Below are positions 55,912-64,000 of a stretch of 64,000 nucleotides of DNA, one piece after another. Position 1 is the stretch's first letter. Each line of letters opens with the position of its first letter. Position numbers and translations under genes: made by a program. The notes under the pieces are model-generated. The model searched no databases, was not told where the DNA came from, and was given only the letters and a program-made list of their open reading frames with translations. The stretch is from Sclerotiophoma versabilis (Eukaryota > Ascomycota > Dothideomycetes > Pleosporales > Didymellaceae), in contig JAAROD010000015.1 in NCBI GenBank assembly GCA_012274445.1, positions 3,162,001 through 3,226,000 of the forward strand, read 5' to 3'.

Positions 55912-56478
55912 ATGGCGCCGAAATCGTTCCACACAATCGCCCTCACACCCATCGTCTTCGGTCTTAAGAATGCAGCTGCTCTGATCCGCAAAGGCGAAGC
56001 ACACGCCAAAAATAACAATATCGACTCTGCTGATTACCTCACTGCTCGTCTCTATCCCGACATGGGAGACTTCTGCTACCAAGTGTACCGCTTTACCGAC
56101 ACCGCAAAACATATTGTGGAACGTTGTAACCCGTCAGCCCCCACCATCAGCCTCACCGATGATCAGAAGACGTTCCCTGAACTTCTAGCACGGATCCAAA
56201 AGACGCTTGAGTATATCGAGAGCATTGAGACTGAAGTTCTGGATGGCAGGGAAGACGAGGACGTTGTGCTTCATCTCGGGAAGCAACTGCCGAAGGGGCC
56301 GTTCGAGGTCAGGTTCACTACATTTGAGTATGTGTTACGGCAAGCACATCCAAACTTCTGGTTCCACGTTACGACTATGTACAACATCCTCAGGCACAAG
56401 GGCGTTCCACTGGGAAAATTGGACTTCTCGAACGGGGCAGGACTGATACCGATAAAGTGGCTGGGCGCGGACGTGTAG
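55912..56478 (+). CDS. DUF1993 domain protein
   Basis: A single exon of 188 residues. It has the DUF1993 pattern: FHTIALTPIVFGLKNAAALI, YLTARLYPDMGDFCYQVYRF, FPELLARIQKTLEYIESIET and YVLRQAHPNFWFHVTTMYNI. The fold is a DinB-like helical bundle. There is no signal peptide. The family is common in fungi and bacteria; its biochemical role is not established to my knowledge. It lies on the same strand as the adenylation enzyme and convergent with GH76. Confidence 0.92.
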   Translation: MAPKSFHTIALTPIVFGLKNAAALIRKGEAHAKNNNIDSADYLTARLYPDMGDFCYQVYRFTDTAKHIVERCNPSAPTISLTDDQKTFPELLARIQKTLEYIESIETEVLDGREDEDVVLHLGKQLPKGPFEVRFTTFEYVLRQAHPNFWFHVTTMYNILRHKGVPLGKLDFSNGAGLIPIKWLGADV

Positions 56479-56650
56479 GTCGACATCCGAGCGATGTACA
56501 GCTAGGTTAGACAATCTGAGTATATCAACACATGAAATCTATGGATGCGATTTTTGTCTATCGAAGACTCTATGAACATAAAAACGCCAGTCGCTAATGC
56601 AATCATAACTCGTACCCTGCTCTTTGTCATGTCTGACTTCCACCCTCAAT

Positions 56651-58006
56651 TCATAGAGAAATAGCAGCAACAAGCGCATCCATCGCACTCGAATGTGTAC
56701 TCGCGTTCGCCGGACTAACAAACGGCCCCGACCACACCACGCTCAATGCATTCCCCTGCTCCTCATCCCGGTTGTTCATCCAGATACTGTTAGCATTCGT
56801 CCGGATCGAATCAGCAAACGCGTCATCCGGCGCCGATTCGTGCAGAAGCTGCAAATTGCGCATGAAAATGCCTTTGAACTGATTCCCGTCGCCACCGCAT
56901 CCGGGTTCGCAGCCGTCGTGAATGATGCCATCGTCGTCTGAAAGCTCAGCGATGGCGGCCTTGGCGATTTTGGTAGCGAGAGGGAGGTAGGTATCGTTAG
57001 GCGCGGCTTTGTTGAGCTCAACGAGGCCACCAAGGATAACGCCTTGATTGTACGACCACGTCGCATATCCGTTATTCTCGCATGCCTCGGTCAGGCCGTC
57101 GTTTATGGTGCCTTTCTCGTTGATCATCCCACTGTTCAAGAACCACTTTAGCGTCAGCTCTGCCCATTCGACATAGGTATCCTTGTTCTGGGCTCGATTC
57201 GCTAGGTGTGCTGCCGTCGATAGAAACAGTTCGTTGGCGATGGCGTTCATGTAGTCCTTCTTCCAACTCCAGAAAATGCCGCCGTTGCCGCAGCGCGTCG
57301 GCCAAACTTTAGTAACCTCGCCAAATATGCCTTCCGCCAGCTGGAGGTACTGGATGTTCTGTGTGACGTCGTAAGCTCCAACCCAGGCTAAAGCCCACCA
57401 GAGATCATCATCGTAAAAACCATCGAGCCAGTCTTCTGGGCTGGGGGCTGTGGCTAGTGCGGCTTGAGTGGCTGCATCTTTCGACTCTGATGCGAAGCTA
57501 GGCAGGCTTTGAATATCGACATATTGCCCATTGTCGGCATCCCAGTCGGTAGGGAACGTTGTTATAGGTTCGTGGATACCTCCTGGGTTGAGACTCTTCG
57601 AATACCCAGATTCCATGCCCGTCTCATTGAGTAGCGCGAAGGTCCCATTGCCTAGATCGACATCTCGTCTTCTCTTCGCCTCGTTTTCGACACCTGGTTG
57701 TGGGTTCTTCGCAGGCGCCTGTAGTAGTGTGTTTGCGAAAATTCTTGTCGCAAGGTTCTGCAGCTGTGCGTTGCTTGGGTCGCTCTTTGCAAGGTTTGCA
57801 ATCATAGTCATAACATTGGCGGCATTCCACCACCCTGCTGTATCCCAGAGGCCCGTTCCGGCATTGTACCAAATTTGCAAGGTCGAAAGTGCGAATTCAG
57901 CGCGCTTAGTTGGATCGGTGACGGAGTCGTAGAGGCTTTGTGCAGCTGTGTTAGAGATAAGAGATACGCTTAGGAGCAGCGGCTGTAAGAAGATCGAAAG
58001 ATACAT
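56651..58006 (-). CDS. Secreted glycoside hydrolase family 76 (alpha-1,6-mannanase type)
   Basis: A single exon of 451 residues. A signal peptide (LSIFLQPLLLSVSLISNTAA) is followed by GH76 blocks: ALSTLQIWYNAGTGLWDTAG, WWNAANVMTMIANLAKSD, DGFYDDDLWWALAWVGAYDV (with the paired catalytic Asp of the family), CGNGGIFWSWKKDYMNAIAN, NELFLSTAAHLANRA, GYATWSYNQGVILGGLVEL and DDDGIIHDGCEPGCGGDGNQ. The C-terminus has no GPI signal, unlike the wall-bound Dfg5/Dcw1 enzymes, so it is probably free in the medium or wall. Substrates are alpha-1,6-mannan backbones or GPI glycans. Confidence 0.95.
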   Translation of the reverse strand: MYLSIFLQPLLLSVSLISNTAAQSLYDSVTDPTKRAEFALSTLQIWYNAGTGLWDTAGWWNAANVMTMIANLAKSDPSNAQLQNLATRIFANTLLQAPAKNPQPGVENEAKRRRDVDLGNGTFALLNETGMESGYSKSLNPGGIHEPITTFPTDWDADNGQYVDIQSLPSFASESKDAATQAALATAPSPEDWLDGFYDDDLWWALAWVGAYDVTQNIQYLQLAEGIFGEVTKVWPTRCGNGGIFWSWKKDYMNAIANELFLSTAAHLANRAQNKDTYVEWAELTLKWFLNSGMINEKGTINDGLTEACENNGYATWSYNQGVILGGLVELNKAAPNDTYLPLATKIAKAAIAELSDDDGIIHDGCEPGCGGDGNQFKGIFMRNLQLLHESAPDDAFADSIRTNANSIWMNNRDEEQGNALSVVWSGPFVSPANASTHSSAMDALVAAISL

Positions 58007-59039
58007 AATAATGGGAATGATTGAACCCTTCCTGGGTGCAGTAACTGATGAAGCGATTGACGATGAATGATTACGAGTATTACGAATATCGAATAGCTCA
58101 GCGCCGCTGTGAAACGAATGTGGGAAGGAAAAGTCCTCGGTGCATCTGGCAATGAAAACTGTAGCGCGACATCTTGTAGCAGTAGCTACGCGTCACTGCT
58201 CCTATTCCATAGTTTCGAAGCCTTAGGCATCGTACCTGCCCATCATCCGCTCATTTACTCAGGAGCAATCGAAACAACCAAGCAGTATCAAATGGCAAGC
58301 TGAGGAAGAGAAGTGGAGATAAGATATCGAATGTCGCATGCCATACCTTAGTGCTATTTTTAAGGGTGCCTGTCCTGCGACGTGGTGTTGTTTCATACCT
58401 GAAAAGTCCTGACCCTTGATTGGAGCTTGACAAAAACGGATGAATGTGCTGACTCTTTTGGGCGTCCAGCGATATGCATCGGTTGTCGCAAAGGCTAGCA
58501 CGGCCTGAAAGAATTTGATGTGCATTGCCAAAGCGGATGTGCCTGAAGCTAGGCCTGTCAAGACGGAAGTGATAGCCGTGATGCACAGGCTCCAATGTGC
58601 GTATGTGGAACTGATATAGGAGTTTGTGCTTCAATGACAGACTGTATCCTTCTGCGACTATTGGCATGTGTTGAGCATCGCAGCAGAAGTTGTGCCTGGA
58701 CGAAGTCAAGCACAACCCCACCACGAAACCCTCGGAAGTTCAGATCAGCCACGCACGTGCAGCGCTAACTGCACCATCCTGTCTTCTCTCACAAATTTCG
58801 GGAAAAAAGAAGCTGTTGCCGCTGTGCAGCACAAGCCTCAGGGCCGTCGCAAAGCTGCTCAGTGCCGTTGTAGCATCGCAGCAAGATATTAGCAATTCTC
58901 AAACGCACGTGAGCGAGCTCATGGTTGAAGGCTTGCTTCGATCGATGGTCTGCGAGAGACGGTGCAGCAGCAGTGCGAAAGAGGGCAAACTTAAGCATGC
59001 TCAACCTGGACCTAGGAGCCACCTCGGAAGATGAAGCCC
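58007..59039. other. Spacer between the GH76 and Zn2Cys6 genes
   Basis: 5' region of GH76 and 3' region of the regulator gene. Overlapping frames at 58251-58752 are domain-free. Confidence 0.5.
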
Positions 59040-60731
59040 TCACGCAATCAGAATGTCACCACCAAGCTCCTTCACTTCGTCTACCCAACAGTTGTCTGCC
59101 CCTGACCCTGCTTTATCCTTGCAAAGCCATATAGTTTCCAGCACTCTCTTCACTGTGTGCAGGTAACCCCAGTACATCTCACTGTAAAGTGTGTCTAGCG
59201 TGTTCATGATCCACTCGCGTTGTATAGGATCCTCAGACTCAGCACCAGCCAAGAACAAAGGCCAACATATGCACTTGAATACGGCATCACCAGGTTTGAG
59301 GTGTGAAATGTGGTGGACGACATCGTTGGCTAGAGTTGTCAGGTTGACAAGAGCCGTATCGCTCGCGGGATCGAGGAGCGGGTGCGTGCAGGGCAGCACA
59401 CGAGCTAGGTAGATGCAGACAGCAGAGCGATGCGCAGAAGCAATACGCACACGCTGTTTGAGGTCTTCGAACGGTGACGCAGGTTCGAAATCGCAAGACC
59501 ATGCGATGGGATCGAAATCGAGTGCTCGTTGCAGTAGTACACCCACTTGCTTCTGGATATTCTCTCTCAAATTTCCGGAACTTCCATCACGAGAGTCTGG
59601 CAGCTCGAAGGATTCAAGCATGATCCGAAGGAGGGGTGCCGGCATTGACAGGTAGTTGTTGGTTTCTGCGTAGCGTAAAATTGGCTCTAGGTCAATGGTG
59701 TCTGGCACAAACTTTGACATCGTCGAAAATGACAATGTTGAGCCTAAAACGTAGAATACCAAGAGGTCGGAAAGGATAGTCAGACGCAGTCTGCTCATCG
59801 GTCGCTGCAGGTATGGCGGTTCTCCCAGAAGCTTGATCAGGGACAGCGCGCCATCCATGTGCACTTTCCACTTGTCTTTGCCAGATTCCACAAGTGTATA
59901 GTTGACAAAGAGTAAAATGGTCACTAGAACCAGGTCGATATTCGAGGGAGTGACAGACGCAACGTTCTTCGCTAATAGCGAAAGTGCGTTAGTCTTTGCA
60001 GTCAGCGCATCTCGGTATGAAGATTGTAATGGTCCTCCGAACCGACTAACTGCTTGGTAGTATGCGACAAGACAAGAACTTTGTTGAGCCTGATATGCTG
60101 ACTGGCCCATTGGATTGCGTGATATGTTGAAGACGTGAAAGGCCGAGTTGGCAACAATGATGTGCAGTAGTAACGGATACGCAGAAGTCGCAGGTATGAG
60201 ATCACGGATAGGGTTCCGCCCCGGCATGTCATAGACAACCATGTCTTCACATAGTTGCGTCGCAAAATGATAGAGATAGTATCGCGAATGGCGGTCTAAG
60301 TCGTTGACCAGTGGGTCGACTAAGGGTCGGTGAAGAACTATCGCAGTCTCATCCTCGGCTTCTGAACCGAGAGCGAGTCCATCTTTTGCATTTTCAGTTG
60401 ACGTCCCGTCCGCGGACCCCGATGGCTTTGGTTGTGTTTGTGCGACAACAAGATCAGACTGCCATGTGATGGCGGGTGCATCATGAGGCTTGGCTTCCTC
60501 TTTTGTCGACAGTTTCTCTTCCCACGACTTCCCCATCATTTTCCCCCGACTTGCAACACCACGATTCCACACAAAGAGCTTCCCGTAACCCAGGCATTCG
60601 GTACCAGACGAAAGACATTTGTGGCAGACTGGAGAAGAGCGGTCGCATTTCCAGCGACGTCTGCGACAGTTGTGGCAGGCTTTTGTGGGTAGGTTCAGCA
60701 ATGTCGAGCTCATTGGATAAGCGCCATGCAA
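59040..60731 (-). CDS. Zn2Cys6 transcription factor
   Basis: A single exon of 563 residues, with another possible start at Met 7. The DNA-binding cluster is at about residues 19-46: ACHNCRRRRWKCDRSSPVC then HKCLSSGTECLGYG, a C-X2-C-X6-C-X6-C-X2-C-X6-C pattern. A disordered linker follows. From about residue 140 the middle-homology type region runs to the end (RYYLYHFATQLCEDMVVYDM, RNPIRDLIPATSAYPLLLHI, AYYQAVSRFGGPLQSSYRDA, DLVLVTILLFVNYTLVESGK, MDGALSLIKLLGEPPYLQRP). The style is that of fungal DUF3468/Fungal_trans_2 regulators. It is divergently transcribed from the MFS gene across about 750 bp and is a natural candidate for a pathway-specific regulator, which is inference. Confidence 0.95.
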   Translation of the reverse strand: MHGAYPMSSTLLNLPTKACHNCRRRRWKCDRSSPVCHKCLSSGTECLGYGKLFVWNRGVASRGKMMGKSWEEKLSTKEEAKPHDAPAITWQSDLVVAQTQPKPSGSADGTSTENAKDGLALGSEAEDETAIVLHRPLVDPLVNDLDRHSRYYLYHFATQLCEDMVVYDMPGRNPIRDLIPATSAYPLLLHIIVANSAFHVFNISRNPMGQSAYQAQQSSCLVAYYQAVSRFGGPLQSSYRDALTAKTNALSLLAKNVASVTPSNIDLVLVTILLFVNYTLVESGKDKWKVHMDGALSLIKLLGEPPYLQRPMSRLRLTILSDLLVFYVLGSTLSFSTMSKFVPDTIDLEPILRYAETNNYLSMPAPLLRIMLESFELPDSRDGSSGNLRENIQKQVGVLLQRALDFDPIAWSCDFEPASPFEDLKQRVRIASAHRSAVCIYLARVLPCTHPLLDPASDTALVNLTTLANDVVHHISHLKPGDAVFKCICWPLFLAGAESEDPIQREWIMNTLDTLYSEMYWGYLHTVKRVLETIWLCKDKAGSGADNCWVDEVKELGGDILIA

Positions 60732-61482
60732 GACGTGTCGAGTGTTGACCGTAAGGGACCGTTAATTCTTTGGAGAAGACGCAGGCGAGCTCGGATTATT
60801 GACGGATGTTGTCGAATGCTCTGACTAAGAATCCCCAGAGTTCACGTTGGCCGCCGATTCCGCCATAGGAACTGGAGGAGCAGGGTCCTTTTACGGCAGG
60901 CTGTATCGGCCGAAGCCGCACTCCTCGGCACATCCACCACTCAAGACCGCCCATTTGCTGACAAAGGCACGATTTTCGCACGTTTGCCTGTCGCCTTTCG
61001 CTTGGGGTATTCGCTCTCGCCACCTATCAACGCTAACTTAGGTAGGCAGCCAAGCTTCATCTCTTGCATTTCCTGGTCCACATCGTCACCAACATTTGGG
61101 TGGACGTCACAGATGCAATTGGATCGTGGTGGCTTCTTATGGTCCAGGATTTCTCAGCCGAAATGTTATCCACGCTACAATCCAGTCGTACTGCGGCCGT
61201 CACGGAGGCCGACTGCCACACTATAGAAGAAGGCTCTGTGAACGACTAGAAAAGTCTCGTTCCCTGAACTCGCTATACGAACATTGGCTATCGTACGTCA
61301 AGATCAACTGTTTGTTGAACACTGTGGTGGCGTCTTTCTTGTGTTGTTCGGCTTTATCTGTCACACTTCGTGTTGATAGCAACTTTCCGCAAGCCTTTCC
61401 TACGACTAGCCGTTTCTAGCTGTATCGATCGCCCAGATATTCATATCAAGCATCACTGTCGCCATCGTGCGGCTGGAAGGTC
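60732..61482. promoter_or_regulatory. Divergent promoter between the Zn2Cys6 regulator and the MFS gene
   Basis: No coding frame of substance. It contains CGG/CCG palindromes of the kind bound by Zn2Cys6 factors: CGGCCG at 60907-60912 and 61194-61199, and CGGAGGCCG at 61203-61211. Confidence 0.6.
61194..61211 (+). promoter_or_regulatory. Candidate Zn2Cys6 binding site cluster
   Basis: CGGCCG and CGGAGGCCG (inverted CGG triplets with 0 and 3 bases between) lie within 18 bp, about 270-290 bp upstream of the MFS start. Inverted CGG triplets are the classic half-sites of this factor class. That the neighbouring regulator binds here is inference. Confidence 0.4.
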
Positions 61483-63093
61483 ATGGCTACTTCGAAGGAG
61501 GCCGAGGATGGCTCTCCTCAGTCGCGAGGAGGATACAGCCCTTCTGAGATCGAACGACTGGGGCGAGAGCGACCACCCGTTTTCAAGTCGATATGGGTAG
61601 AACTTGGTTTCTGCGTTGCCCTTCTTGGCTCGATGTTCGTTGCCGAATACCTCATTTCTGGCTTCAATATCCTTCTACCATCCTTGACTCCAGCACTCAA
61701 TATCCCAAAGCAAGCGGAAACATGGCCTGCCAGCGTCTTCTCTTTGGTCACCGGCGCTTTCCTTCTACCAGCTGGCCGACTAGCTGACATGTATGGCGGG
61801 TACATTGTCTTCGTCAGTGGTTTCATATGGCTCCTGGCTTGGACAATCATCGCGGGCTTTAGCCAGAATTACATCATGCTTATCTTTTGTCGAGCACTCC
61901 AAGGCTTCGGTCCTGCAGCATTCCTGCCATCTGGGATCATGCTCTTGGGTAGCATTGTAAGTTTATACATTCAGAATCTGGAATATCCCTAGGTTAACAT
62001 GCAACAGTACCGTCCAGGTCCACGAAAGAACCTCGTATTCAGTCTTTACGGCGCCTTTGCCCCTGTCGGATTTTTCACTGGCATCTTCTTCGCTGGTGTT
62101 TCCGCACAGTTCACGACGTGGCGGTGGTTCTTCTGGATTGGAGCAATCATTCTTGCCATGGTTGGCGTAGTGGCATATTTCTGCGTCCCAAACAGGCCCG
62201 AAGACAAGCATGGAAAGGATGTTAAGATGGACTGGTGGGGTCTGGTAACTGTCGTTCCAGGTCTTGTGCTAGTCATCTTCGCCCTTACAGATGGTAGCCA
62301 TGCACCACAAGGGTGGGCCACGCCTTACATCCCAGTCACATTTGTCCTCGGTTGGATCTTTCTGGGCGTCTTCATTTACATCGAGGGTTGGGTTGCCGAA
62401 CAACCACTTCTACCCGGCGATATGTTCCACGTCAAGGGCATGAAGTGGCTTGCAACAGCTCTCTTCTTCCAGTACGGCACGTTCGGTATATTCCTCTTCT
62501 ACGCATCCTTCTACATAGAGGAAGTCGTAGGCGCCAGCCCACTTTTGACCGCTGCCTGGTTCGCACCCATGTGTGTCGGTGGCCTCATTCTCGTCACTGT
62601 CGGTGGCCTTGTTCTTCATCTCCTTCCGGGTCGAATACTTCTCCTCATCAGCGGCACTGCTTATATCCTGTGCACCCTTCTTTTCGCCATTCTACCGGTC
62701 AAGTTCAACTACTGGGCCTACGTATTTCCTGCAATGATCTGCGCCACTCTTGGAATCGACATCACATACAATGTCAGCAACATATTCCTTACAACATCGA
62801 TGCCTAAAAGTCGACAAGGGCTGGCTGGTGCTTTCATGAACAGTCTCTTGTTCCTTGGTATCGCTGTCTTCTTGAGTTTTGCAGACTTAGCGGTCAGCGA
62901 GACAGAGGATCGGGGTCTAAGGGAAAGTTACAAGATTGCTTTCTGGCTTGCGACCGCGCTATCGAGCGCTGGTCTGATCCTCATGTTCTTGGGCGTGAAA
63001 ATTGGCAAGGCCTCGAGCGACTTGACAATCGAAGAAAGGCTGGAGTTGGAGAATGAATTGACAACAAGGCAGAGAAATTCGAGCGCGCAGTGA
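61483..63093 (+). CDS. MFS transporter, DHA2-like drug/metabolite efflux pump
   Basis: Exons 61483-61956 and 62008-63093 encode 519 residues, with a 51-nt intron in phase 0. A soluble N-terminus of about 35 residues precedes the helices. The MFS motif A loop is GRLADMYGGYIVF, the next helices include IMLIFCRALQGFGPAAFLP, and the motif C-like helix is SLYGAFAPVGFFTGIFFAG. Later helices include LVTVVPGLVLVIFALTDG, WLATALFFQYGTFGIFLFYA, SPLLTAAWFAPMCVGGLI and GLAGAFMNSLLFLGIAVFLS. The style is that of fungal DHA2 pumps related to aminotriazole-resistance transporters, exporting drugs or metabolites by proton antiport. The substrate is unknown. It is divergent from the Zn2Cys6 regulator, a usual arrangement for an exporter and its regulator. 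Confidence 0.95.
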
Positions 63094-63342
63094 GTGCTGA
63101 AATTCCATTTGCATTTCCATTTATCACGCAGTAGAGAGATACCCAAGTCAGATACATAGACACCAGACACAGCACTAGATTGCAGATGCCACATTGCATA
63201 ACACCAAATTTCTCCTGTCCAGCTTCGCCATCTTACCGCTGTTGAGAGAACTGTAAGAGGCACATCATATAAACACTCAAATCAACGCCTACTTCTTCTT
63301 TCAACCTTGCTTCAGGGCAGTAGGTACATCATGCTTGAAGCC

Positions 63343-64000
63343 TTATCGTACCTTCCCCTTCGCAAAATCCCGTGGCAGACCTTGCTGGAAGTTGATGTCA
63401 TCTTGGATCAAGCGGTTACGGACTTCCTGTATATCGCCGCCACTGCAGATCTCTCGATCGCGACACACGGCTAGGAGCTCGTAGTACTTATACTTGAAAT
63501 AATCTTCGCCGCCAGAAGTGGGCTCCAATGGCTCCACCCTGAACTTCCGCTTCCTAATGCGGGGCTTCTGCGGCGACGCTGCTTCGGATGGCTGTAGTGG
63601 GGGCGGCGATGATGACCACGCAGCTGCTGGCGTTGGTGTAGTGGAAGAGTCTTGAGGTTGCAGGGGTAAGGTTGCGGTTGTTGAGTCTGCTAGCACTTCG
63701 ATCTGGGCCTCGAGCTTAGAAATATCAGTTTCAAACTCAGAGGGACCAGTTAGCTCTGAGCTGTCACTACCGCTTTTACTAACGTCAATGACAACGTTTT
63801 GAGCAATACGGTTTCCATTCTCATCAATCCTACCAGCCTCTTAGTCTCTAACAAACTTTGACATCTCTTTATCACGCTTCTTTTGATGTCGATCTGCTGT
63901 GATGAAAGCGGACATATCAGGCTGACGGCCAGTGTAGTCAGGGTGTGTTTTGAGGTACTTATCCGTATACTTTCTATCCTTCTTGAACGGCTTAAAGAGC
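63343..64000 (-). pseudogene. SAP-like domain protein gene interrupted by an in-frame stop, running off the right edge
   Basis: The frame entering at the right edge reads YTDKYLKTHPDYTGRQPDMS, then RHQKKRDKEMSKFVRD, and hits TAA at 63841-63843. The same frame then continues for 165 sense codons to a stop at 63343-63345 and contains no Met codon, so it cannot start independently and must be the rest of the same protein. It includes acidic and Ser/Pro/Ala-rich linkers, a basic PRIRKRKFRVE stretch and a C-terminal SAP-like segment (YKYYELLAVCRDREICSGGD, then IQEVRNRLIQDD), a DNA- or RNA-binding helix pair. A nonsense mutation (one substitution would restore Glu) or a sequencing error is likely. 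A 36-nt in-frame mini-intron spanning the stop is formally possible but very short. Confidence 0.55.

Noticed and set aside
1..64000. CRISPR arrays, tRNA and rRNA genes
   Set aside because: No spaced repeat array, no B-box-like GGTTCGA context with a matching A box, and no rRNA-like conserved tract was found by eye.

Overview
The window is nuclear DNA of a filamentous ascomycete, most likely a dothideomycete close to the Pleosporales. Evidence: genes on both strands without operons; many short GT-AG introns (about 42-110 nt) with clear phases; core eukaryotic genes (ARP2, ribosomal protein L5, RanBP1, TAF14); and fungus-specific families (GT15 mannosyltransferase, GH76 mannanase, DUF1996/WSC protein, Zn2Cys6 regulator, NRPS-like adenylating enzyme). 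The lineage is inferred from overall protein character, not from a search.

Layout. 1-12.7 kb is gene-poor and accessory: a cut-off proline-rich gene at the left edge, two diverged copies of one small fungal protein family (one frameshifted), a BTB/POZ protein with a C-terminal zinc ribbon, and a Ser/Pro-rich protein, separated by kilobase-long stretches with no supportable gene. 12.7-29.5 kb is dense and conserved: ARP2, RPL5, a 1,228-residue leucine-rich-repeat protein, a seven-helix membrane protein, a type I membrane protein with an unusually long intron, a Ser/Pro-rich protein, a small two-helix membrane protein and a coiled-coil nuclear-type protein. 29.5-33.2 kb is a second decayed accessory island: a kinase-like fragment, a stop-riddled coding remnant, a frameshifted F-box gene and an AT-rich tract with diverged direct repeats. 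33.2-50.3 kb is conserved again: DUF4604 protein, GT15 mannosyltransferase, a large single-pass protein of unknown role, RanBP1, TAF14, a secreted DUF1996/WSC protein, a Gfo/Idh/MocA oxidoreductase and a proline-rich protein. After a 3.2-kb gap, 53.5-63.1 kb resembles a small metabolic or secretion locus: stand-alone adenylation enzyme, DUF1993 protein, GH76 enzyme, Zn2Cys6 regulator and MFS exporter, the last two divergent around a shared promoter with CGG/CCG palindromes. The right edge holds a SAP-like coding region broken by an in-frame stop.

The core genes serve actin branching, translation, nuclear transport, TFIID/chromatin function and Golgi mannosylation. The most interesting material is the 53.5-63.1 kb locus, the paralogous small proteins near the left end, and single disabling lesions confined to accessory genes while every core gene reads cleanly through all its introns.
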